A DNA stretch of 5,338 bases, taken from contig CAZRHH010000127.1 of NCBI GenBank assembly GCA_964599885.1, positions 1 through 5,338 of the forward strand. The letters run 5' to 3'. The DNA is from CAZRHH01 sp964599885. GTDB lineage: Bacteria > Chloroflexota > Dehalococcoidia > DSTF01 > JACRBR01. How positions within the stretch are numbered: the stretch's first letter is position 1; each line of letters opens with the position of its first letter. The notes beneath the pieces were generated by a model. It searched no databases. It was given only the letters and a program-made list of their open reading frames with translations, and had not been told where the DNA came from. Shown here piece by piece: positions 1 to 5,338 of this stretch. A program made the translations under genes and the position numbers.

Positions 1-2
1 CA

Positions 3-186
3 AAGTGTCACCCATGTCCTCGTACATGTGTTACCTATGTGTCCGGTCTGAACACCGACCAACGCGTGCGTAACGACTCCCCATCAAGATGAAATTTGTT
101 CCGCATGGGATTTCTACAGCTACGACGGCAACGCCGACGAGAACTTTATCGACCTGCCCCCATCCAAAGCGTACGACGACACGACG
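3..186 (+). pseudogene. Probable 5' portion of the calcium-loop/dockerin gene, interrupted by a frameshift
   Basis: Seen: the frame of the downstream dockerin-type gene stays open back to position 52, after an in-frame TGA at 49-51. The peptide it encodes before the first ATG (containing WDFYSYDGNADENF and DLPPSKAYDD) looks like real protein continuous with what follows. Upstream, positions 27-77 in the next frame read CVTYVSGLNTDQRVRND, also protein-like, and that frame stops at TGA 90-92. Inference: one gene continues across both frames, with an indel somewhere around 75-92. It may be a true mutation or a sequencing/assembly error. The alternative is that one of the two frames is open by chance. 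The start of the gene lies outside the window. Confidence 0.45.
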
Positions 187-750
187 ATGGTTCACTCGGA
201 CAACGCCGAAGACGGCTGCGACGGGGACGCAGACAACGATGGTAAGACGAACGCGGCCGAGCGATACCTGCCGTGTCCATCGGCAGGCGGCCCGACGAAC
301 CAGCGGGTTCGGGACACCGACGGCGACCGCGTTCTCGATGGCCCCGAGTGCTTCTACGGCACAAACCCCAACAGCGCCGCCAGCGTCCCGGGCGTCGGCG
401 GACCAGATTCGGACAACGATCAGTTACACAATGGTCTGGAAGCGTTATGGGGCTCGAACCCGAACAATGTGGATTCGGATGGCGACGGGATCCATGACGG
501 GATCGAGTATCGGTACTACGGGAGCGAGCCAGTGAGCTTTAACACCGACGACGACGCATGTCACGACGGCAAGGAAATCGGATCCATCAACGCCGACCAG
601 ACGGTGAACGTCGTCGATCTACAGCAAATCGCCCAGCACCAGAGCAACGCCGGGGATCCGCTCTACATCGTGAACTTCGACTACAACAAGAACGGGCAGA
701 TCAACGTCGTCGACATCCAGCAGGCTGCTACCCAGCAAGGATCTTGCTAG
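187..750 (+). CDS. Secreted-type protein with TSP3-like calcium loops and C-terminal dockerin-like domain (C-terminal portion)
   Basis: This 187-residue product is numbered from the first in-frame ATG. It is aspartate-rich with five short calcium-loop repeats, near residues 14-25 (DADNDGKTNAAE), 43-54 (DTDGDRVLDGPE), 74-85 (DSDNDQLHNGLE), 96-107 (DSDGDGIHDGIE) and 121-130. These resemble thrombospondin type 3 repeats. Residues 132-187 hold two EF-hand-like loops with the repeated NVVDLQQ/NVVDIQQ motif, the pattern of a type I dockerin; the first loop lacks its leading Asp (Ser133). The protein ends in Cys soon after the second loop, a natural-looking C-terminus. Such proteins are generally extracellular or cell-surface, and dockerins bind cohesins in cellulosomes but are common elsewhere with unknown partners. 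No Shine-Dalgarno precedes ATG 187 and the frame is convincing upstream of it, so this is probably the C-terminal part of a longer protein. No signal peptide is visible here. Confidence 0.72.
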   Translation: MVHSDNAEDGCDGDADNDGKTNAAERYLPCPSAGGPTNQRVRDTDGDRVLDGPECFYGTNPNSAASVPGVGGPDSDNDQLHNGLEALWGSNPNNVDSDGDGIHDGIEYRYYGSEPVSFNTDDDACHDGKEIGSINADQTVNVVDLQQIAQHQSNAGDPLYIVNFDYNKNGQINVVDIQQAATQQGSC

Positions 751-1160
751 CCGGCCGTTTACAGCTCGCAGCGTGGAACTGGGGCGCCGCGTCTGGCGCG
801 GAAGGCGCGCACACAGTCGGCCTCAACCTCGGCGGCCGCTGGACCGACGGCACCGGCATGACCGAAAACGCCATCTGCGTCGACGGCCGCATCACCAAGC
901 TTGGCGAAGACCTTTCATTCCAGTACGCCGCCCGCGACCTCGTGTCACCGTGGCGCATCACCACCGTCGGCAGCGAACGCATCAACCTCCGCTTCGTACC
1001 CGTCTACGAACGCATCGCGAAAAGCGACAACGCGATCTACATGTCCGAAGTACATCAGCTCTTCGGCCAGTACGCCGGCACGATCGTTCCCGACGGCACA
1101 CCGCCGATCACCATCACGAACATGTTCGGCTGGATAGAAGATCACGCTGCCCGCTGGTAG
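744..1160 (+). pseudogene. 5'-truncated DUF2804 family protein (C-terminal remnant)
   Basis: Frame 3 from about 750 to the TAG at 1158-1160 encodes roughly 137 residues that match the C-terminal region of the DUF2804 family as I know it. These include AAWNWG, then GLNLGGRWTDGTGMTEN (from 819), GRITKLGEDLSF, SPWRITT, the VYERIA segment, SEVHQLFGQYAGT and the terminal FGWIEDHAARW. Full family members are usually more than 300 residues, so the first half or more is absent. The frame is open back to an ATG at 558, but 558-743 lies inside the dockerin-type gene and encodes an arginine/glutamine-rich shadow, so that start is not credible. A TTG at 744 has AAGGA (737-741) only 2 bases before it, too close to convince. 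ATG 858 would begin inside the conserved domain. Family function is uncharacterised. An automated caller might report 558-1160 as a gene. Confidence 0.72.
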
Positions 1161-1226
1161 GCGCCGCCTCTCGCGCCGCTACGAACGTCCGCGATATCGT
1201 CTGGCGATTGCGCGATACCAGCGCGG

Positions 1227-1257
1227 TTGACATATCGTTCGCCCCACAACGATCGAT
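1227..1257 (+). promoter_or_regulatory. Candidate promoter -35 with overlapping inverted repeat, upstream of the sugar importer operon
   Basis: A perfect TTGACA (1227-1232) lies 139 bases before the binding-protein start, in the only large gap before the operon. No good -10 follows at normal spacing: the best is GATCGA (1251-1256, 18-base spacer), a poor match. Just after the hexamer is a perfect 6-bp inverted repeat, ATCGTT (1234-1239) and AACGAT (1248-1253), with 8 bases between, placed where a repressor could block polymerase. An alternative extended -10, TGCTACGCT (1280-1288), has no matching -35. Role as promoter/operator is inferred from position and sequence only. Confidence 0.35.
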
Positions 1258-1358
1258 CCGCCGGAACCGCGCACATCCATGCTACGCTCCTGTTACGCAT
1301 CTACTCGTGTTTGTTACATGGCCACCCCGCGCTGGCGTACATCATGTAGACGGAGAGG

Positions 1359-1365
1359 AAAGGAG
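1359..1365 (+). promoter_or_regulatory. Shine-Dalgarno of the binding-protein gene
   Basis: AAAGGAG is followed by 6 bases and then ATG 1372. A second purine-rich run, GGAGAGG, lies just before it (1352-1358). This site, together with the signal peptide that starts at the same ATG, decides the start at 1372 over in-frame ATGs at 1279 and 1318. Confidence 0.85.
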
Positions 1366-1371
1366 TCTTCA

Positions 1372-2856
1372 ATGTCGAAGGGAAGAAACTGGAGGTACCG
1401 GGCGATCGCCGCGGTACTCATTGCGCCGCTACTCGTCTTTGCCGCCTGCGGCGACGACGACGATGACCCGGACGACGCCGACAACACCCCGTCCGCGGGG
1501 ACAACACAACCAGCCGGCGGCGATGGCGGCACCGTCAGCGTCCTTGGCATCTGGGGCGATGAAGAACTGACGTCGTTTGAAGCCATGGTCGCGCCCTGGG
1601 AAACCGACACCGGCAGCACCATGGAGTTCACTGGCACGAGAGACATCACCGCGATCCTCACCACGCGCGTCGAAGGCGGTAACCCGCCCGACGTCGCAGT
1701 CCCGGCAGAGGTCGGCCTCTTCCAGCAGTTCGCGCGCGAAGGATTGCTCTCGCCGCTGTCAGACTGCGATGGACTCGAAGAACTGGTCCGCGCCAGTTAC
1801 CCCGAGTCGTTCCTCGATCTGGGCACCGTCGATGGTGAGCTCTACGGCTTCTTCATGAAAGCCGACACGAAGGGCACCATCTTCTACAATCCGGCGTTCT
1901 TCACCGAAAACACGCTGGAACCGCTCACCGCCGACTCCTCATTCGAGGATCTCGTCACGCTGTCCGACGCCATCCTCGCCGCGGGCACGCCGCCATGGTC
2001 CAACGGCCAGGAAGCCGGTTCCGGTACCGGCTTCCCCGGTAGCGATACCATCCAGCAGATCATCATCAACGAAGCCGGCGTCGACACCTACGACGGCCTC
2101 GTCGATGGCTCGATCGCATACACCGATCCCGCCGTCCGCGACGCTTGGGAGAAGTTCGGGTCGATCGTCCTTCCGGACGGCTACACCTCGCAGGGCGGCC
2201 CTCAGGGCGTCCTTGCGTCGCCCTTCGCCGATTCTTCATTCCCGCCGTTCGAGGATCCGCCGGCTGCGGGTATGGTCCACCTTGGTGGCTTCGCAGCGGG
2301 CTTCATCACCGAACAGTTCCCCGACGCGGCCGCTGGTGAAGACTTCGACTTCTTCCCCTTCCCGGGTGGCGCGGTGACCGGTGCCGCCAACGTCGCCTAC
2401 ATGTTCAACAGCGACCCGGCGACCTGTTCGTTCATGGAACACATCGCCGGCGCCGAAGCGCAGCAGATCTGGGTTGAACTCGGCGGCTTCACGTCCGTGC
2501 ATAGCGACGTCAGCCTCGACCTTTACCCCGACGAAGTCGCTCGCGCTCAGGCGCAGCAACTCCTCGACGCCGAGACCTTCCGCTTCGACCTCGACGACGC
2601 CATCGGCGGCGCCGGTCAGGCAGCGATCTTCTCCGGCGTCACGCAGTATCTCACCGATCCCGGCAGCCTCGACGACGTCCTGGCCGGGATCGACTCCGCC
2701 ATTCAGGCGCAGATCGCCGACAGCGGCACCGATGGCGGTGACGAGCCGCCCGCCGCCGACGGCGAGGAAACGCCCGCTGAAGGCGAAGACCCGCCGGCGG
2801 CAGATGGCGAAACGCCTGCGGCCGACGAGACGACCGAAGGAGGCGCCAACCCGTAA
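1372..2856 (+). CDS. Sugar ABC transporter substrate-binding lipoprotein (family 1, AglE-like)
   Basis: A 494-residue extracellular solute-binding protein that should capture a carbohydrate and deliver it to the permeases encoded downstream. The N-terminus has a basic start (KGRNWRYR), a hydrophobic stretch at about 11-25 and a lipobox-like FAAC ending at Cys26, so it is probably a membrane-anchored lipoprotein. Residues 27-53 form an Asp/Gly/Pro/Thr-rich linker. The binding domain begins near 54 (TVSVLGIWG). The segment TGTRDITAILTTRVEGG followed by NPPDVA (about 87-109), and the later GLFQQFAREGLLSPL, are typical of COG1653/UgpB-type proteins and most like alpha-glucoside binder AglE. Residues 450-494 form an acidic Pro/Ala tail with two copies of a PPAADGE...TPA unit, which this family normally lacks. 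The start is fixed by the strong ribosome site at 1359-1365; 1279 is the first in-frame ATG but would put 31 unlikely residues before the signal peptide. Substrate identity is inference. Confidence 0.93.
   Translation: MSKGRNWRYRAIAAVLIAPLLVFAACGDDDDDPDDADNTPSAGTTQPAGGDGGTVSVLGIWGDEELTSFEAMVAPWETDTGSTMEFTGTRDITAILTTRVEGGNPPDVAVPAEVGLFQQFAREGLLSPLSDCDGLEELVRASYPESFLDLGTVDGELYGFFMKADTKGTIFYNPAFFTENTLEPLTADSSFEDLVTLSDAILAAGTPPWSNGQEAGSGTGFPGSDTIQQIIINEAGVDTYDGLVDGSIAYTDPAVRDAWEKFGSIVLPDGYTSQGGPQGVLASPFADSSFPPFEDPPAAGMVHLGGFAAGFITEQFPDAAAGEDFDFFPFPGGAVTGAANVAYMFNSDPATCSFMEHIAGAEAQQIWVELGGFTSVHSDVSLDLYPDEVARAQAQQLLDAETFRFDLDDAIGGAGQAAIFSGVTQYLTDPGSLDDVLAGIDSAIQAQIADSGTDGGDEPPAADGEETPAEGEDPPAADGETPAADETTEGGANP
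2719..2853 (+). repeat. Repeat-bearing low-complexity acidic/proline tail within the binding protein
   Basis: The last 45 codons encode almost only Asp, Glu, Pro, Ala, Gly and Thr. Two similar units are visible: EPPAADGEETPA at residues 458-469 and DPPAADGETPA at 473-483, with a further AADE after. The DNA copies differ at several third positions, so the repeat is not a very recent slippage product. It is likely disordered in the protein. Confidence 0.6.
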
Positions 2857-2910
2857 GCCGACCGCCGCGCCAGCGCTACGGTAGGCGGCGCCAGCACGCG
2901 AACATTCACA

Positions 2911-2948
2911 CACCGCGCCCTCCGTCCATCACGGGCGGAGGGCCGGTG
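2911..2948 (+). promoter_or_regulatory. Long GC-rich hairpin between binding-protein and permease genes
   Basis: CACCG (2911-2915), a bulged C (2916) and an 11-base arm (2917-2927) pair with the 11-base arm at 2933-2943 followed by CGGTG (2944-2948). The loop is ATCAC (2928-2932). That gives 16 base pairs with one T-G wobble and one bulge. No T-tract follows, so it is not a standard intrinsic terminator. Its place after the binding-protein gene matches hairpins in other sugar importer operons (malE-malF being the classic case) that protect upstream mRNA or dampen downstream expression. That role is inference; the pairing itself is plain in the sequence. Confidence 0.6.
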
Positions 2949-3001
2949 CTAATCTTGGGCGTACACCGGGGCAGCGAGGATACATGCTGCAGCTAAGTCT
3001 C

Positions 3002-3028
3002 CCCACTTCCCACTTCCCACCTCCCACC
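3002..3028 (-). repeat. 7-bp tandem repeat, G-quadruplex-capable on the minus strand
   Basis: Almost four copies of a 7-bp unit in tandem: CCCACTT (3002-3008), CCCACTT (3009-3015), CCCACCT (3016-3022) and CCCACC (3023-3028). On the minus strand this gives four GGG runs separated by 4-base loops, which fits the G3+N1-7 quadruplex pattern. It lies 20 bases before the first permease start. Whether it folds or affects transcription cannot be told from sequence. Confidence 0.6.
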
Positions 3029-3048
3029 GCCTCAACGCGGGGGGACCG

Positions 3049-3978
3049 ATGATCGGACGCCGCTGGTGGGTGCCGTGGATCTGGCTTTCCCCGGCGCTCC
3101 TGCTCCTGAGCGTCTACCTCGTCTACCCGACCGCCGACACCATCCGCCGCAGCTTCATGGATAACCGCTCCGACAACTTCGTCGGCTTCGACAACTATCA
3201 GTTCATCGTCGAAAATCCGCAGCCGTTCGTCGCCAATACACACGCCGCGCTGCTGAACAACGTCCTCTGGCTCGCCGTCTTCACCCCGGTCACGATCGCG
3301 CTTGGCCTGCTGATAGCCATCCTCGCGGCCCGCGTGAAGTACGAATCGTTCGCGAAGTCCGCCATCTTCGTTCCCATGGCGATCTCGTTCGTCGCCGCCG
3401 CCGTCATCTGGCGCTTCATGTACGAGTTCAATCCGGACATCGGCACCGCGAACGCGCTCGTCACGCAATTCGGCGGCGACCGCACCGCCTGGCTGCAAGA
3501 TCAAACCTCGCCGCAGACCTGGCTCACCGATATCGGCCCCAATGACGCCATCGGCCCGATCCAGCTCAACAACTTCGCGCTCATCACCGTCGCCGTCTGG
3601 ATGTGGACGGGCTTCGCCGTCGTCGTGCTCTCCGCCGGCCTCAAAGGGATCTCCACAGAAGTACTCGAAGCGGCGCGCGTCGATGGCGCGAACGAACTGC
3701 AACTCTTCTGGCGCATCATCCTGCCGATCGTCTCGCCGACGATCGCCGTCGTCTCCACCACGCTCATCATCCTCACCCTCAAGAACTTCGATCTCGTCTA
3801 CGTCATGACCGGCGGCCGCTTCGAGACGGACGTCGTCGCGACACTGTTCTTCAAGGAAACGTTCGTCTTTCAGGACTTCGGCGTCGGCGCCGCCCTCGCC
3901 GTCGTGCTGTTGCTCTGTGTCGTCCCGATCATGCTCATCAGCATCCGCCGCTTCCAGTTCCAGGAGGAGACACGCTGA
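3049..3978 (+). CDS. Carbohydrate ABC transporter permease (AglF/MalF-type)
   Basis: A 309-residue inner-membrane subunit of the importer, expected to pair with the next gene's product to form the translocation path. Six hydrophobic segments are visible at about residues 10-26, 72-94, 105-123, 177-198, 223-245 and 280-302. A loop of about 50 residues lies between the third and fourth. The cytoplasmic coupling loop is a clear binding-protein-dependent permease EAA motif, EAARVDG (207-213) continuing to ILP (224-226), which docks on the ATPase. NFDLVYVMTGGRF and the C-terminal FGVGAALAV segment resemble AglF/UgpA-type permeases. ATG 3049 has only a weak ribosome site, a G run ending in A at 3039-3045 with a 3-base spacer, but there is no earlier in-frame ATG and the first membrane segment starts directly after it. 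The stop overlaps the next start by one base. Confidence 0.93.
   Translation: MIGRRWWVPWIWLSPALLLLSVYLVYPTADTIRRSFMDNRSDNFVGFDNYQFIVENPQPFVANTHAALLNNVLWLAVFTPVTIALGLLIAILAARVKYESFAKSAIFVPMAISFVAAAVIWRFMYEFNPDIGTANALVTQFGGDRTAWLQDQTSPQTWLTDIGPNDAIGPIQLNNFALITVAVWMWTGFAVVVLSAGLKGISTEVLEAARVDGANELQLFWRIILPIVSPTIAVVSTTLIILTLKNFDLVYVMTGGRFETDVVATLFFKETFVFQDFGVGAALAVVLLLCVVPIMLISIRRFQFQEETR
3962..3970 (+). promoter_or_regulatory. Shine-Dalgarno of the second permease
   Basis: AGGAGGAGA lies inside the last codons of the first permease, 7 bases before ATG 3978. The TGATG stop/start overlap suggests translational coupling. It decides the start at 3978 over an open frame that reaches back to 3603 inside the previous gene. 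Confidence 0.8.
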
Positions 3979-4928
3979 TGGCAACCATCGCGCCGCTCCC
4001 CGCCGACTTGCGCATGGAGCGCGATACGTCCGCCGCCCGCGACCGCGCATCGCTCCCCGTGCGCTTCCTCCGCAAACTGCCGCTGCACATCGCGCTGATC
4101 GCCATCATCCTGATTTGGAGTGTGCCCACTGTGGCGCTGCTTGTCAGTTCGTTCCGCGATCCGACGCAAATCTCCTCAAGCGGCTGGTGGACGGCGCTCA
4201 ACAACTTCGATTTCACACTGCAAAACTACGACGACGTGCTCGACAAACGCGGTATGCAGCGTGCGTTCATCAACAGCATCATCATCACTATCCCAGCAAC
4301 AGCAATTGTCATCGTCGTCGCGGCGATGGCCGCCTACGCCTTCGCCTGGATGCGCTTTCCGGCGCGCAACACGCTCTTTCTCATCATCGTCGCCATGCTC
4401 GTCGTCCCGCTGCAGATCACGCTCATCCCGGTGCTCCGTCTCTACACCGTCCTCGAGATCGATCAGGAGATGCCGCTGATCGGCGGCCGCATCTTCGGCA
4501 CAAGCAGTTTCGCCGGCTTGTGGCTCGCGCACGCGGCCTACGGGCTCCCGTTCGCCATCTATCTGCTGCGCAACTTCTTCGGCGGCCTCCCGCGCGATCT
4601 CTTCGAGTCGGCCTACCTCGATGGCGCGTCCGACTTCACCGTGTTCACGCGCATCGTGCTCCCGCTCTCCATGCCCGCGATCGCCGCGCTCGCCATCTTC
4701 CAGTTCCTCTGGGTCTGGAACGATCTGCTGATCGCGCTCGTCTTCCTCGGCGACCCCGAACTCTTCCCGATGACCGTCGTCGTGCAGAATCTCGTCAGCT
4801 CGTTCGGAACGAACTACCAGGTGCTCACCGCCGCGGCGTTCATCTCGATGGCGCTGCCGCTGCTCGTCTTCGTCCTCCTCCAGCGCTACTTCGTGCAGGG
4901 CGTGCTCGCCGGCGCGGTGAAGGGATAA
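3978..4928 (+). CDS. Carbohydrate ABC transporter permease (AglG/MalG-type)
   Basis: A 316-residue partner permease. A charged cytoplasmic N-terminus (about 1-34) precedes the first membrane helix (about 36-57, ending in TVALLVSSF). The following SGWWTALNNF, the segments AAYAFAWMRF and VVPLQITLIPVLRLY, and the C-terminal LTAAAFISM...LQRYFVQGVLAG are close to the AglG group of alpha-glucoside permeases as I know it. The coupling loop reads ESAYLDGASDF (210-220) and ends in VLP (227-229), an ESA variant of the EAA motif. Length is near that of the MalG family or slightly longer. The start is set by the ribosome site at 3962-3970 and the 1-base overlap with the previous stop, so both permeases are probably made in equal amounts. 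The substrate is inferred as an alpha-glucoside or similar sugar; another oligosaccharide is possible. Confidence 0.94.
   Translation: MATIAPLPADLRMERDTSAARDRASLPVRFLRKLPLHIALIAIILIWSVPTVALLVSSFRDPTQISSSGWWTALNNFDFTLQNYDDVLDKRGMQRAFINSIIITIPATAIVIVVAAMAAYAFAWMRFPARNTLFLIIVAMLVVPLQITLIPVLRLYTVLEIDQEMPLIGGRIFGTSSFAGLWLAHAAYGLPFAIYLLRNFFGGLPRDLFESAYLDGASDFTVFTRIVLPLSMPAIAALAIFQFLWVWNDLLIALVFLGDPELFPMTVVVQNLVSSFGTNYQVLTAAAFISMALPLLVFVLLQRYFVQGVLAGAVKG
4919..4925 (+). promoter_or_regulatory. Shine-Dalgarno of the ATPase gene
   Basis: GAAGGGA lies within the last codons of the second permease, 7 bases before ATG 4933. It supports that start and cotranscription with the permeases. Confidence 0.6.
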
Positions 4929-4932
4929 CGCG

Positions 4933-5338
4933 ATGGCGTCGGTGACGTTCGATCACATCACGAAGGACTACGGCGGCACGCTCGCAGTCAACGACTTCAG
5001 CCTCGAGGTTCAGGACAAGGAGTTCCTCGTCCTGGTCGGGCCGTCGGGCTGCGGCAAGAGCACCGCCCTGCGCCTGATCGCCGGTCTTGAAGACATCACG
5101 AGCGGAAAGCTCTATATCGGCGACCGTCTCGTCAACGACGTCGCATCGAAGGACCGCGACATCGCCATGGTCTTCCAGTCCTACGCGCTCTATCCGCACA
5201 TGTCCGTCTACGACAACATGGCGTTCGGCCTCACGCTCAAGAAAATGCACCGCGCCGAGATCAGCAAGCGTGTCAACGATGCCGCCGCCATCCTCGGCAT
5301 CGAAGAGCTGCTGAAGCGCAAGCCGCGCGCGCTCTCCG
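4933..5338 (+). CDS. Sugar ABC transporter ATP-binding protein (MsmK/UgpC/AglK-type), 3'-truncated by window end
   Basis: The first 135 residues of the cytoplasmic ATPase that powers the importer. Visible in order: aromatic A-loop Tyr13 in ITKDYGG, Walker A GPSGCGKST (36-44), GLEDITSG after it, and the Q-loop in AMVFQSYALYPHMSV (Gln82), a sequence typical of the CUT1 sugar-importer ATPases MsmK, UgpC, MalK and AglK. The window ends on RALS, the first residues of the expected LSGGQ signature. Walker B, the H-loop and the C-terminal regulatory (TOBE/MalK-type) domain must lie beyond it. It starts 4 bases after the second permease stop with its own ribosome site at 4919-4925, so it belongs to the same operon. 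ATPases of this group sometimes serve several importers, so substrate cannot be read from it. Confidence 0.95.
   Translation, partial: MASVTFDHITKDYGGTLAVNDFSLEVQDKEFLVLVGPSGCGKSTALRLIAGLEDITSGKLYIGDRLVNDVASKDRDIAMVFQSYALYPHMSVYDNMAFGLTLKKMHRAEISKRVNDAAAILGIEELLKRKPRALS

Noticed and set aside
558..743. ATG 558 as the true start of the DUF2804 gene
   Set aside because: This segment is an out-of-frame reading of the dockerin-type gene and has no resemblance to DUF2804.
1279..1371. Upstream start for the binding protein
   Set aside because: It would place 31 Cys/Arg-rich residues before a normal lipoprotein signal peptide, and the ribosome site points to ATG 1372.
2236..2913. Minus-strand open frame (225 codons) opposite the binding-protein gene
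   Set aside because: Arg/Gly/Val-rich shadow of the binding-protein reading frame, with no ribosome site or domain.
2911..2948. Intrinsic terminator after the binding-protein gene
   Set aside because: The hairpin is strong but CTAATCTTGG follows instead of a T-tract, and the operon clearly continues.
2955..2985. Internal promoter TTGGGC...GATACA before the first permease
   Set aside because: Only 3 of 6 matches in each hexamer with an 18-base spacer, which is near chance level. Not supported enough to list.
3002..3028. CRISPR-like repeat array
   Set aside because: The units are 7 bp, contiguous and without spacers.
3603..3977. Earlier start for the second permease
   Set aside because: The extra 125 residues are an Arg/His-rich out-of-frame reading of the first permease. 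ATG 3978 has a strong ribosome site and the usual stop/start overlap.
2929..4050. Long minus-strand open frame (373 codons) opposite the first permease
   Set aside because: Its product is rich in Asp, Glu, Arg and Gly with no recognisable domain, as expected for the complement of a C-ending-codon gene. The plus strand encodes a clear permease.
3917..4945. Long plus-strand frame (342 codons) overlapping the second permease
   Set aside because: Arg/His/Ala-rich shadow frame typical of high-GC coding DNA, with no motif.

Overview
The window is high-GC bacterial DNA in which every supported gene is on the plus strand, with a strong C bias at third codon positions. The lipoprotein-anchored sugar-binding protein, a calcium-loop plus dockerin-type protein and a DUF2804 remnant would fit a Chloroflexota-like (Dehalococcoidia-type) or other high-GC lineage. 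That assignment is inference; no marker gene is present.

Left part (1-1160), degraded or rearranged. An aspartate-rich secreted-type protein, with five thrombospondin-type-3-like calcium loops and a C-terminal dockerin-like pair of EF-hand loops, ends at 750. Its convincing reading frame runs upstream of its first ATG (187) to a stop at 49-51. Protein-like sequence then seems to continue in another frame, so the 5' part is probably frameshifted. Directly abutting its stop codon is the C-terminal third or so of a DUF2804 protein (about 744-1160) with no N-terminal part and no good start, so it reads as a truncated remnant.

Middle (1161-1371), control region. This 211-base gap holds a TTGACA hexamer, a 6-bp inverted repeat just downstream of it, two TGTTAC sites 21 bp apart, and a strong Shine-Dalgarno that fixes the next start.

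Right part (1372-5338), a carbohydrate ABC importer operon in the order binding lipoprotein, permease, permease, ATPase. The proteins resemble the AglE/AglF/AglG/AglK group of alpha-glucoside importers (also Ggt-type systems), so an alpha-glucoside or related oligosaccharide is the best guess. The binding protein would capture sugar outside the membrane, the two six-helix permeases form the channel, and the MsmK/UgpC-type ATPase drives transport. The window ends inside the ATPase gene at the start of its signature motif. The permease and ATPase genes are tightly packed (1-base overlap, then a 4-base gap). The binding-protein gene is separated from them by 192 bases holding a long hairpin and a G-quadruplex-capable 7-bp tandem repeat, which suggests unequal expression of the binding protein and the membrane genes.

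I see no clear new multi-gene system. The points most worth checking are the dockerin/DUF2804 junction, the intergenic hairpin and G-rich repeat, and the long acidic proline-rich tail of the binding protein.
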